Shown here piece after piece: positions 1-8,304 of a DNA stretch of 43,438 bases. The notes under the pieces are model-generated. The model was given only the letters and a program-made list of their open reading frames with translations. It searched no databases and was not told where the DNA came from. The translations under genes were made by a program, and so were the position numbers. The stretch's first letter is position 1. Every line of letters begins with the position of its first letter. Source of the DNA: Dysgonomonas sp. Marseille-P4677 (lineage in GTDB: Bacteria > Bacteroidota > Bacteroidia > Bacteroidales > Dysgonomonadaceae). The stretch spans positions 1 to 43,438 of the forward strand of contig NZ_JAEPKU010000021.1 of the NCBI RefSeq assembly GCF_016652235.1, given 5' to 3'.

Positions 1-603
1 AATACATATATTGCATATGATGAAACCAAAGAATGTGTTATTATAGATCCCGGCTGCTTCTTTCCGGATGAGAAAGTATCATTGCTTAATTTTATACTTG
101 ATAATGATTTGGTGGTAAAACACCTGCTTAATACTCATTTACATTTTGATCATGTATTTGGAAATAATTTTATATATGAACAATTCCAGTTGGAGACAGA
201 AGCGAATAAGGAGGATGAATTCCTTCTAGAGGAGATGCCGAAACAATTACAAATGTTTGGTTTTAAAAGCGAAAACTCTCTGATTCCTAAAATAGGAAAA
301 TATCTTAAAGAGAATGATGTAGTGACCTTTGGTAATCAAAGGTTTATTGTGTTGCAGATACCGGGCCATTCTCCAGGTAGTATTGTTTTTTATAATCAGG
401 ATGCAGGTTGCGCTTTCGTTGGCGATGTGTTATTTCGCGGGAGTGTAGGTCGTAGCGACCTTGCAGGAGGAAATCACCAGCAGTTGATAAATGGTATAAA
501 AGAAAAACTGCTGAGATTACCGAAAGAAACAGTTATTTATTCAGGCCATGGGCCGTTAACGACTATCGGAGACGAGATTAAAAGTAATTTTTATTTACAA
601 TAA
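1..603 (+). CDS. MBL-fold metallo-hydrolase (5' end cut off)
   Basis: The reading frame is open from the first base of the window, so the true start lies upstream; the first ATG (82) is internal, because residues before it (NTYIAYDETKECVIIDPG) are typical of the first beta strands of this fold. The metal-binding signature THLHFDH (about 133-153), then PGHSPGS, GDVLFRG and a late SGHGP give the zinc ligands of the glyoxalase II-like branch of the metallo-beta-lactamase superfamily. It is probably a cytoplasmic thioester or related hydrolase; the substrate cannot be read from sequence. gcvP begins 20 bases after the stop, so the two are probably co-transcribed. Family call is firm, substrate unknown. 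Confidence 0.9.
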   Translation, partial: NTYIAYDETKECVIIDPGCFFPDEKVSLLNFILDNDLVVKHLLNTHLHFDHVFGNNFIYEQFQLETEANKEDEFLLEEMPKQLQMFGFKSENSLIPKIGKYLKENDVVTFGNQRFIVLQIPGHSPGSIVFYNQDAGCAFVGDVLFRGSVGRSDLAGGNHQQLINGIKEKLLRLPKETVIYSGHGPLTTIGDEIKSNFYLQ

Positions 604-623
604 AATACGAAGGAGAAACATAC

Positions 624-3476
624 ATGGAGCACGAAAGATTTGAAAATCGTCACATCGGCATTAGTCTTGAAGATGAAAAAGTAATGCTGAAAAAAATTGG
701 AGTAAAATCCCTCGATGAGTTGATAGATCAGACTATTCCTCAAAATATCCGTTTACAAGAAGGATTAAAATTGCCAGAAGCTTTAAGTGAGCATGAATAT
801 GCAGAAGAAATGGCTTTGATGGCATCTAAAAACCGTATAACTGCATCCTATATAGGGATGGGATGGTATGATACTGTAGTACCGGCTCCCATCTACCGAA
901 ATGTATTTGAAAATCCAGTTTGGTACACCTCATACACTCCTTATCAGGCTGAAATATCGCAAGGTCGTTTAGAGGCATTGATGAATTATCAAACGATGGT
1001 AAGCGAATTGACCGGGTTACCTCTCTCAAACTGTTCATTACTCGATGAAGCAACAGCTGGAGCTGAGGCTGCGACGATGATGTTTGCCTTACGTAGTCGT
1101 GAGCAAATAAAAGGTGGAGCGAATAAGTTGTTTGTAGATAAAAGCATATTTCCACAGACACTAGCTGTAATCAATACGCGTATGCAACCTCAAGGTATAG
1201 AAGTTGTAGAAGGTGATTATAGAACTATTGAACTTAATAATACTTTCTTTGGAGCTGTTATTCAATATCCGGATTCTAACGGAAGTATTGTGGACTATAG
1301 AGCATTTGTAGAAAAAGCTCATGCTTCGGATTGTAAAGTTGCTGTAGCGACAGATCTTATGGCACTAACTTTACTTGTTCCTCCCGGAGAGTGGGGTGCA
1401 GATATTGCTTTTGGAAGTAGTCAACGATTCGGAGTTCCTATGTTTTATGGAGGTCCTTCAGCGGGCTTCTTTGCAACTAAAGATGAATATAAACGCAATG
1501 TTCCGGGACGTATAATCGGAGTTTCTAAAGATGTATATGGGAAACCGGCATATCGTATGGCTTTACAGACTCGCGAACAGCATATCAAGCGGGAAAAAGC
1601 AACGTCTAATATCTGTACTGCGCAGGCATTATTAGCTACTATGGCTGGGTTTTATGCTGTGTACCACGGCCCAAAAGGTTTAAAGACGATAGCTAAACGT
1701 ATCCATTCTGTGACAGCATTGATTGCCGATGAACTGAGAGAATTGGGATATACTGTTCTTAACGAACAGTATTTTGACACGTTGAAGGTATCGTTGCCTA
1801 GTGGTATCGATCAGGAATCTCTACGGATGTATGCAGAAATGAGAGACGTCAACCTGCGTTATTTTGAGAGTGGAGAAGTTGGTATTAGTTTAGATGAAAC
1901 AATTACTGAATATAAAGCTCATGAATTGCTTGCAGTATTCTCTTTAACTGTAGGTCGTACAGAAGTGTTTATGATAGATGATCTGCCTGAAAAGATTATC
2001 ATAAAGGATAACTTCTTGCGGAAAAGTGAATATTTGCAACATGAGGTGTTTAATATCTATCATACCGAGACAGAGTTGATGCGTTACATTAAGCGCCTTG
2101 ATAGAAAAGATATATCTCTTGCGCATTCGATGATTTCTTTAGGATCATGTACAATGAAACTAAATGCAGCATCGGAATTACTTCCTTTATCATTAGGTGG
2201 TTTCCAGAATATACATCCATTTGCTCCGGAATCACAAACCCAGGGTTATACTGAGCTTATAGGAGAATTAGGAGAGTATCTTAAAGAAATAACCGGCTTT
2301 GCCGGTGTAAGCTTTCAGCCGAATTCGGGAGCTGCCGGAGAATATGCCGGATTGATGACAATTCGTAAATACCAGGAAAGTATAGGCCAAGGGCATCGTT
2401 ATATAATATTGATCCCTGCGTCGGCTCATGGTACTAATCCAGCATCTGCTATACAGGCCGGATACGAAACTGTAACTGTAGATTGTGATACTCAAGGTAA
2501 TGTTGTGTTGGCTGATATGCAAGCAAAAGCTGAGTTACACAAAGATAACTTGGCAGGATGTATGATAACTTATCCTTCTACTCACGGAATATTTGAGAAA
2601 GAGATAAAAGAGATGTGTAATGTTATTCATAATAATGGAGGACAGGTTTATATGGATGGGGCAAATATGAATGCTCAGGTTGGACTTACCAATCCGGGTT
2701 TTATAGGAGCCGATGTCTGCCATTTGAATTTGCATAAAACATTTGCCATACCTCATGGTGGAGGTGGACCGGGTGAAGGCCCTATTTGTGTGGCGAAACA
2801 TTTAATTCCATTTCTGCCACATCATCCTCAACTGGATGGAAGTAATGTGAATACAGTTGCTTCAGCACCTTTTGGAAGTGCAGGCATATTGCCTATTACA
2901 TATGGCTATATTCGTATGATGGGAGGTTCTGGGTTAACTCGTGCCACTAAAATAGCGATATTGAGTGCTAATTACTTGGCCGAATGCTTTAAGGATACAT
3001 ATGGCGTCGTTTATAGAGGCGCATCGGGAAGAGTAGGGCATGAACTGATTCTGGAGTGTCGCAAAGTGAAAGAAACATCAGGTATTACTGAAACAGATAT
3101 TGCTAAGCGTTTAATGGATTATGGTTATCATGCTCCTACATTGTCTTTTCCGGTTCATGGCACATTGATGATTGAGCCTACTGAAAGCGAAAGCTTGGCA
3201 GAGTTGAATCGCTTTGTAGATACTATGAATCAAATATGGGGAGAAATCAAGGAGGTAGAAGACGGAGTATATACAAAAGATGATAATGTATTGGTAAATG
3301 CTCCACATCCAGAATATGAGGTTTGTGCTGATGAATGGAAACATACCTATCCTCGTTCTAAGGCAGCTTATCCTCTTGAATTTTTGAAACAAAATAAATT
3401 TTGGATAAATGTAGCCCGTGTAGATAATGCCTTTGGAGACAGGAATTTGGTTACTTGTCTGTGCGATATGGGGTGA
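624..3476 (+). CDS. gcvP: Glycine dehydrogenase (decarboxylating), P-protein
   Basis: P-protein of the glycine cleavage system: decarboxylates glycine with pyridoxal phosphate and passes the aminomethyl group to the lipoyl H-protein. It is 950 residues long, the usual size for the fused, single-chain form. The N-terminal half carries ENRHIGIS and SLLDEATAGAEA; the C-terminal half carries the PLP site HLNLHKTFAIPHGGGGPG with the Schiff-base lysine at about K705, then APFGSAGILPI. The start is preceded by an AAGGAG ribosome site (610-615). The other glycine cleavage genes (gcvT, gcvH) are not in the window, so the system is split on this chromosome. No glycine riboswitch is visible upstream; the gene follows the MBL hydrolase closely. 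Confidence 0.97.
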   Translation: MEHERFENRHIGISLEDEKVMLKKIGVKSLDELIDQTIPQNIRLQEGLKLPEALSEHEYAEEMALMASKNRITASYIGMGWYDTVVPAPIYRNVFENPVWYTSYTPYQAEISQGRLEALMNYQTMVSELTGLPLSNCSLLDEATAGAEAATMMFALRSREQIKGGANKLFVDKSIFPQTLAVINTRMQPQGIEVVEGDYRTIELNNTFFGAVIQYPDSNGSIVDYRAFVEKAHASDCKVAVATDLMALTLLVPPGEWGADIAFGSSQRFGVPMFYGGPSAGFFATKDEYKRNVPGRIIGVSKDVYGKPAYRMALQTREQHIKREKATSNICTAQALLATMAGFYAVYHGPKGLKTIAKRIHSVTALIADELRELGYTVLNEQYFDTLKVSLPSGIDQESLRMYAEMRDVNLRYFESGEVGISLDETITEYKAHELLAVFSLTVGRTEVFMIDDLPEKIIIKDNFLRKSEYLQHEVFNIYHTETELMRYIKRLDRKDISLAHSMISLGSCTMKLNAASELLPLSLGGFQNIHPFAPESQTQGYTELIGELGEYLKEITGFAGVSFQPNSGAAGEYAGLMTIRKYQESIGQGHRYIILIPASAHGTNPASAIQAGYETVTVDCDTQGNVVLADMQAKAELHKDNLAGCMITYPSTHGIFEKEIKEMCNVIHNNGGQVYMDGANMNAQVGLTNPGFIGADVCHLNLHKTFAIPHGGGGPGEGPICVAKHLIPFLPHHPQLDGSNVNTVASAPFGSAGILPITYGYIRMMGGSGLTRATKIAILSANYLAECFKDTYGVVYRGASGRVGHELILECRKVKETSGITETDIAKRLMDYGYHAPTLSFPVHGTLMIEPTESESLAELNRFVDTMNQIWGEIKEVEDGVYTKDDNVLVNAPHPEYEVCADEWKHTYPRSKAAYPLEFLKQNKFWINVARVDNAFGDRNLVTCLCDMG

Positions 3477-3515
3477 TTAAAATGCAATTTAACTAAACAA
3501 TATATATAATTAACC

Positions 3516-3534
3516 GTTTATTAAAGTAATAAAC
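3516..3534. repeat. Inverted repeat upstream of the heavy-metal-domain gene
   Basis: GTTTATTA, three bases (AAG), then TAATAAAC form a perfect 8-base inverted repeat in the short gap between gcvP and the HMA-domain gene, 15 bases before the ATG. No T-run follows, so it is not a standard intrinsic terminator. It could be a weak hairpin or an operator. The sequence is very AT-rich, so chance is possible. Confidence 0.3.
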
Positions 3535-3549
3535 ACAATACTGAAAACT

Positions 3550-3870
3550 ATGAATATGAAGATTTTTTTGATAACGCTTGTTCTTATGTTTGGGTTAGGA
3601 ACTACTTTAGTTGCCCAAAATAAAAAAGCGCCACTGAAGAATGATAAAGAAACGGTTTTGTTCGACGTGTCAATGACTTGTGAAAATTGTCAAAAGCGCA
3701 TAGAAAAGACTGTTGCTTTTGAAAAAGGAGTAACAGATATGAAAGTTGATCTTGAAAATAAGACAGTCCAAATAGAATTTAAGAAGACTCAGACAACAGT
3801 TGCAAATCTTCAGGCTGCAATAGAGAAACTAGGTTACGAGGTTAAAATCCATAAAGAAGAAAAAGAATGA
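3550..3870 (+). CDS. Secreted heavy-metal-associated (HMA) domain protein
   Basis: A 106-residue protein with an N-terminal signal peptide (residues 1-22, hydrophobic core LITLVLMFGLGTTL, likely cut before Q23) and one ferredoxin-like HMA domain at about 35-102. The metal-binding motif MTCENC has its two cysteines at C44 and C47. HMA domains of this kind bind Cu(I) or other soft metals and act as metallochaperones; here the signal peptide puts the domain outside the cytoplasm. The ATG of the next gene overlaps the stop (ATGA), so the two are translationally coupled with an NlpE-like lipoprotein, which fits envelope copper handling. The metal is inferred from the family, not shown. Confidence 0.85.
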   Translation: MNMKIFLITLVLMFGLGTTLVAQNKKAPLKNDKETVLFDVSMTCENCQKRIEKTVAFEKGVTDMKVDLENKTVQIEFKKTQTTVANLQAAIEKLGYEVKIHKEEKE

Positions 3871-4325
3871 AAAAACTATTTGTCATGATTGCTGCCATAG
3901 GCGTGCTTTATAGTTGTGGAGGCAATACTCAAAAACAGCCGGAGGAGACAGCATCAATAGATGAATTCTCTGAAATAGCTAAGTCTCTTGCGGATGAACA
4001 TAATGCTAGGAATTCGTTGGATTATCAGGGAACTTATAAAGGAACATTGCCTACAGCTAGTGGAGAAGGGATGCTTGTTTCCATCGTTTTAGATGATAGT
4101 ACCTATACTCGCAATGTTGAATACATAGGGAAGAAAAATAGTAGTATTATAGAGAAAGGAAAATATGTTTGGAATACCGAAGGGAATACTATTACTCTGG
4201 AAGGTGCTGATATAAAAACATCTCCAAATAAATATTTTGTAGGTGAGAATACGTTGATTCAGTTGGATCTGGATGGTAATAGGATTACCGGAGATATGGC
4301 TGAGTTGTATATTTTGAGAAAGTAA
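3867..4325 (+). CDS. NlpE-like lipoprotein
   Basis: A 152-residue lipoprotein. The signal sequence ends in a lipobox VLYSC with the lipidated cysteine at C17. The mature part (about 50-150) matches the NlpE N-terminal pattern: YQGTYKGTLPTASGEGM, then short beta strands (VSIVLDDSTYTR, KGKYVWNTEGNTITL) ending in GDMAELYILRK. In Enterobacteria NlpE is an outer-membrane lipoprotein tied to copper resistance and surface sensing through Cpx; no Cpx-like genes are here. The start overlaps the upstream HMA gene by four bases. A strong terminator follows, so these two genes end the transcript. Confidence 0.82.
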   Translation: MKKLFVMIAAIGVLYSCGGNTQKQPEETASIDEFSEIAKSLADEHNARNSLDYQGTYKGTLPTASGEGMLVSIVLDDSTYTRNVEYIGKKNSSIIEKGKYVWNTEGNTITLEGADIKTSPNKYFVGENTLIQLDLDGNRITGDMAELYILRK

Positions 4326-4347
4326 TTATTTAAAACTATAGATAAAG

Positions 4348-4378
4348 AGTCGGATTCTAAAAAGAGTTCGACTTTTTT
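4348..4378 (+). terminator. Intrinsic terminator after the NlpE-like gene
   Basis: An 11-base-pair stem (4348-4358 with 4363-4373, two G-T pairs) closes an AAAA loop and continues straight into a T-run ending at 4378. It lies 22 bases after the stop of the lipoprotein gene. Confidence 0.85.
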
Positions 4379-4455
4379 ATTGAATAATACTCAATTACTC
4401 CTTTATAGAAATATTAGAGATAGTTTTTGACGTTTTTTATTAAAAAAGCTTCCTT

Positions 4456-4489
4456 TTGTTTTCATATTAACGCAATTGTGATAACTTTG
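4456..4489 (+). promoter_or_regulatory. Putative asnA promoter
   Basis: TAACTTTG at 4482-4489 is an exact match to the Bacteroidota -7 box TAnnTTTG. A TTG at 4456-4458 (inside TTTTG) is the best upstream element, but the 23-base spacer is longer than the usual 19-21. The box is 37 bases before the asnA ATG. Confidence 0.55.
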
Positions 4490-4526
4490 TTTTTTATTTA
4501 ATAGTAAAAACGTTCAAAATATAAAA

Positions 4527-5564
4527 ATGAGTTATCTTATAAAGCCAATTCAATACCAAGCTTTACTTGGATTGCAACAAACCGAATTGGGTATAAAACA
4601 AATAAAAGATTTTTTTCAGCAAAATCTATCATCGGAACTTAGGTTGAGGAGAGTCACAGCCCCGTTGTTTGTCCTGAAAGGGATGGGTATTAATGACGAT
4701 CTGAATGGGGTAGAACGAGCAGTGAATTTTCCTATAAAAGATATGGGAGATGAATGTGCCGAAATTGTACATTCATTAGCAAAATGGAAACGGTTGACCC
4801 TTGCCGACTATGGAATTAATGAAGGGTATGGGATATACACAGACATGAACGCTATACGTGCAGATGAGGAACTGGGAAATCTTCATTCCTTATATGTCGA
4901 TCAGTGGGATTGGGAAATGGTAATGTCGCCACAAAACAGGAATCTAGATTTTCTGAAAGAAGTGGTGAATCGGATATATGCAGCTTTGGTACGTACAGAG
5001 TATCTTGTATATGAGACTTTTCCGGAAATTTCTCCGATTTTGCCATCCGAGATTACATTCATTCATGCAGAAGAGTTGTTACAAAGATATCCTAACCTAA
5101 CAACAAAGGAGCGGGAGAATAAAATTGCTGAAGAGTATGGAGCTGTGTTTATTATTGGTATTGGAGGCAACTTAAGTAATGGTAAGCCTCACGATGGTCG
5201 TGCCCCTGACTATGATGATTGGACGACCCGTTCAGAAAATGGATATCATGGGCTGAATGGAGACCTTATTGTTTGGAATCCTGTTTTAGGACAAGGGATG
5301 GAATTGTCCTCTATGGGAATCCGTGTCGATAAGGATATTTTGTTACAGCAATTGACGGTATCGGGGCAGGAGAATCGGAAGGAATTATATTTTCATAAGC
5401 GTCTACTTGATGGAGAATTGCCTCAGTCGATAGGTGGAGGTATAGGGCAATCCCGTCTTTGTATGTTTTATTTACGTAAAGGGCATATTGGTGAAATTCA
5501 GGCTGGTATATGGCCTGAGAAAATGAGAAAGGATGCTGAACTTCTTGGTATGCCTTTGATATAG
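4527..5564 (+). CDS. asnA: Aspartate-ammonia ligase (asparagine synthetase A)
   Basis: Makes asparagine from aspartate, ammonia and ATP (AMP-forming); cytoplasmic. The protein is 345 residues, close to the roughly 330 of enteric AsnA. It has class II synthetase-like features: GVERAVNFPIKD, the SLAKWKRLTL segment, YVDQWDWE (the segment typical of AsnA), and a C-terminal GGGIGQSRLCMFYLRKGHIGE motif 3. It is a single-gene unit, with its own promoter-like box upstream and a hairpin terminator 80 bases after the stop. Confidence 0.97.
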   Translation: MSYLIKPIQYQALLGLQQTELGIKQIKDFFQQNLSSELRLRRVTAPLFVLKGMGINDDLNGVERAVNFPIKDMGDECAEIVHSLAKWKRLTLADYGINEGYGIYTDMNAIRADEELGNLHSLYVDQWDWEMVMSPQNRNLDFLKEVVNRIYAALVRTEYLVYETFPEISPILPSEITFIHAEELLQRYPNLTTKERENKIAEEYGAVFIIGIGGNLSNGKPHDGRAPDYDDWTTRSENGYHGLNGDLIVWNPVLGQGMELSSMGIRVDKDILLQQLTVSGQENRKELYFHKRLLDGELPQSIGGGIGQSRLCMFYLRKGHIGEIQAGIWPEKMRKDAELLGMPLI

Positions 5565-5644
5565 TTCAATTTTTTTTCATAAAAAGGTTTAAATAAAGCC
5601 CCCCAAGATATTTGAATCAATAATTTTTATAACTTTATAATTAG

Positions 5645-5677
5645 GGATGTTTTCTATTGAAACATCCTTTGTTTTTT
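5645..5677 (+). terminator. Intrinsic terminator after asnA
   Basis: GGATGTTT (5645-5652) pairs perfectly with AAACATCC (5660-5667) across a 7-base loop, followed by TTTGTTTTTT. It lies before the real start of the nucleoside kinase (5701), which argues against using the longer frame that opens at 5647. Confidence 0.75.
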
Positions 5678-5700
5678 CATTTAATTCAACTAGACAAAAC

Positions 5701-7371
5701 ATGGTAAATAAAGTAACTGTTCATTGCACAAATACTAGTACATATAAAGATCTTCCAGTAGGGACAAATCTTATAGATGTATTAAAAGAATTTTCACCGA
5801 ATACAAAATATAAGGTACTCACAGCGCGGGTAAATAATAAGACCGAACCTCTGGATTATCAGATTTACCATAATAAAACTGTGACTTTTGTTGATATGTC
5901 AGAGCCTTCCGGAATGCGTACATATGTGCGTTCACTATGTTTTTTATTAGCAAAGGCAGTTTCGGAAGTTTTTCCTGAAGGGCAGCTATATATAGAACAT
6001 CCGATATCTTTGGGGTACTTCTGCCGAATAATTAATGTATCTACTGTTATAGATGAAAATGCTATTGCAGCTATTAAAGCTAAGATACAAGAGTATATAG
6101 ACGCAGATATGAAATTCGAAGGAGTGGAAGAGGAAACAGAACAGGTTGTGAAAATGTTCAGAGAAAGAGGTTTTGACGATAAAGCCTTACTCCTTGAAAC
6201 TACTGGCGAAATGTACTCTAAATATTATCGTTTAGGCGATTCTGTCGATTATTTTTATGGCTGTCTTGCTCCTTCTACAGGGTATATAAGTCTGTATGAT
6301 TTGCAGTTATATCACGATGGTTTATTGCTCCGCATTCCTAATCGTAGCAATCCTGTGGTATTGGAACCAATGATAGAGCAACCTAAGATGTATAATGTAT
6401 ATCAGGAGCATCTTGAATTTCTAAATATTATTGGCTTGGATAATGTCGGCGATATGAATAAGGCTAACAAAGAGGGACTAATGCCTGGTGTTATAAAGGT
6501 ATCGGAGGCTTATCAAGAGAAAACAATTGCTAACATAGCCGAGGAGATTGCTACTCGTTCTAAAGACGGAGTACGTGTGGTGTTGATATCAGGCCCATCA
6601 TCCTCAGGCAAAACAACCTTCCGTATGAGGTTGGAAGTACAATTGATGGTTAATCTGATGAAGCCCGTAGGGTTGTCTCTCGATAACTACTTTGTGGATA
6701 GAGATCATACACCGTTAGACGAAAACGGGGGATATGACTTTGAGTCTTTATATGCTTTGGATATTACTAAGTTTAATGAAGATTTGGAGAACTTACTGAA
6801 GGGAGAAGAGGTTTCTTTACCTACTTTCAATTTTACTACCGGACAGCGTGAGTATAAAGGTGATAAATTAAAACTCGATGATCATTCAATCCTTGTTATT
6901 GAAGGCATACATGGATTAAATCCGGATCTGACGATTGGTATTCCTGATAATCAGAAATATAGAGTATATGTATCAGCGTTAACTACTATTTCGTTAGATA
7001 ATCATAATTGGATTCCAACTACAGATAATCGTCTGTTGCGTCGTCTGATACGCGATTACCGCTATCGTAACTATTCTGCTATAGATACTCTATCCCGGTG
7101 GCAGAGTGTACGCAAAGGCGAAGATAAATGGATCTTCCCTTATCAAGAGAATGCAGATGTTATGTTTAACTCGGCTATGATGTATGAGTTTGCTGCATTA
7201 CGTCGTTATGCGGAACCAATATTGTCGCAAGTGCCAAATAATGCGCCTGAGTACGCAGAGGCTCATCGATTACTAAAGTTTCTGAAATATTTTAATTATA
7301 TAAACGATAGAGAATTACCTCCTACATCGTTGTTAAGAGAATTTGTTGGTGGAAGTAGTTTCAAATATTAA
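5701..7371 (+). CDS. Nucleoside (uridine-type) kinase with TGS-like N-terminus
   Basis: A 556-residue protein. The N-terminus (about 1-65) resembles a TGS domain, the middle (about 75-230) resembles the second, editing-like domain of threonyl-tRNA synthetase, and the C-terminal half is a phosphoribulokinase/uridine kinase-type P-loop kinase with Walker A GPSSSGKTTF from G298, then LDNYFVDRDHTP and VIEGIHGLNPDL. This architecture is a known Bacteroidota form annotated as nucleoside kinase; it presumably phosphorylates uridine or cytidine, and the role of the synthetase-like part is unknown. I use the ATG at 5701: an in-frame ATG at 5647 lies in the asnA terminator and would add 18 residues of non-family sequence. 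Confidence 0.9.
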   Translation: MVNKVTVHCTNTSTYKDLPVGTNLIDVLKEFSPNTKYKVLTARVNNKTEPLDYQIYHNKTVTFVDMSEPSGMRTYVRSLCFLLAKAVSEVFPEGQLYIEHPISLGYFCRIINVSTVIDENAIAAIKAKIQEYIDADMKFEGVEEETEQVVKMFRERGFDDKALLLETTGEMYSKYYRLGDSVDYFYGCLAPSTGYISLYDLQLYHDGLLLRIPNRSNPVVLEPMIEQPKMYNVYQEHLEFLNIIGLDNVGDMNKANKEGLMPGVIKVSEAYQEKTIANIAEEIATRSKDGVRVVLISGPSSSGKTTFRMRLEVQLMVNLMKPVGLSLDNYFVDRDHTPLDENGGYDFESLYALDITKFNEDLENLLKGEEVSLPTFNFTTGQREYKGDKLKLDDHSILVIEGIHGLNPDLTIGIPDNQKYRVYVSALTTISLDNHNWIPTTDNRLLRRLIRDYRYRNYSAIDTLSRWQSVRKGEDKWIFPYQENADVMFNSAMMYEFAALRRYAEPILSQVPNNAPEYAEAHRLLKFLKYFNYINDRELPPTSLLREFVGGSSFKY

Positions 7372-7391
7372 GAAGAAAATTGAATATACAA

Positions 7392-7424
7392 AAAGAGATT
7401 GTTCTCAGGAGCAGTCTCTTTTTT
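7392..7424. terminator. Bidirectional terminator between the nucleoside kinase and rnc
   Basis: A 13-base-pair stem (7392-7404 with 7409-7421, including two T-G pairs) with loop TCAG, flanked by T-rich sequence on the plus side and an A-run on the left. It can end both the kinase transcript and the opposing acpP-fabF-rnc transcript. Confidence 0.88.
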
Positions 7425-7441
7425 ATTAAATATACAGTATA

Positions 7442-8296
7442 TTATAATTCCTTTGAATCGTTTTCAGGTTCAGAAGAGGATTCTTCTTCTTCTGAGGTTA
7501 AATAAGTCTCGCTCTGTAATTTCTGTTGTTCCTCGTGTAGTTCAAAAATATGATTTCTGAAGTTTGTGTTGCGTTGAAGTTTATTGAAGGCTTCTTTAGC
7601 TGCCTTTTGTTGTGATTCTTTTTTTGAGTAACCTGTTCCTATTCCGGCCTGTTCTCCGAGTATTATCACAGCGGTTTTGAATATAGGAGTGTTGTTGTCA
7701 TCTACAAAACTATCAACAAGATCGAAGCTTACCGATATCTTTTGTTTCTGGCTCCATTCTATTAATCTTGATTTATAGTTGGCTTCTTGTTCGGCTACAG
7801 TTTCTATATTCAGATGTTCACGGATAAGACGTTCCAATACAAATCTTTTTGCAGCACGATAACCTTGGTCTAGATATATTGCGCCGATTAATGCTTCCAA
7901 CGCATTACCATACATATGAGTATTAGGAGTCATGTTGCGGGTCGAGGTTTTGATAAGCTTATCTATACCTATCTCCAAAGCAAGTTTGTTGAGCGTTTCT
8001 CGTTGTACAATCTTCGATCGCATATTAGTAAGGAATCCTTCTTTTTTGTATTCGAATTCTTTAAATACTATATCTGCAACTATGGCATCAAGAATTGCAT
8101 CGCCAAGAAATTCCAAACGTTCGTTATTAATCCACCTGCCATCTTTCAATTTGATTGAAGATGACTTGTGTAATAAGGCCTGGTCATACAATGTTATATT
8201 GTATGGATAGAACCCAAGTATTTTGCTAAAAGATACATAAGGCTCCTTCCCTCGTTTAGGAAGAAGCCTTATACCTCGATATATCTTTTTAAGCAC
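7442..8296 (-). CDS. rnc: Ribonuclease III
   Basis: Endonuclease for double-stranded RNA (rRNA and mRNA processing), 284 residues. The RNase III domain (about 25-160) has the signature NERLEFLGDAILD with E59, E62 and D66; a double-stranded RNA-binding domain follows (about 175-245), then an acidic Ser/Glu tail. The second half of the metal site reads GNALEALIGAIYLD, with the catalytic Glu at E134 but Asn at position 131, where E. coli has Asp114. The start is a GTG eight bases after the fabF stop. It is the last gene of acpP-fabF-rnc, an arrangement typical of Bacteroidales. Confidence 0.96.
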   Translation of the reverse strand: MLKKIYRGIRLLPKRGKEPYVSFSKILGFYPYNITLYDQALLHKSSSIKLKDGRWINNERLEFLGDAILDAIVADIVFKEFEYKKEGFLTNMRSKIVQRETLNKLALEIGIDKLIKTSTRNMTPNTHMYGNALEALIGAIYLDQGYRAAKRFVLERLIREHLNIETVAEQEANYKSRLIEWSQKQKISVSFDLVDSFVDDNNTPIFKTAVIILGEQAGIGTGYSKKESQQKAAKEAFNKLQRNTNFRNHIFELHEEQQKLQSETYLTSEEEESSSEPENDSKEL

Positions 8297-8304
8297 GTTG
8301 TGTC

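Noticed and set aside
826-3392. Minus-strand open frames inside gcvP
   Set aside because: Five frames of 60-111 residues run antisense to a clear enzyme gene, without family motifs; they are shadows.
3477-3549. Glycine riboswitch or other riboswitch near gcvP
   Set aside because: Neither the 20-base gap before gcvP nor the 73-base gap after it has room or conserved elements for one.
5647-5700. Upstream in-frame ATG of the nucleoside kinase
   Set aside because: The 18 residues it adds are encoded by the asnA terminator hairpin and do not look like the kinase family; the start at 5701 fits.
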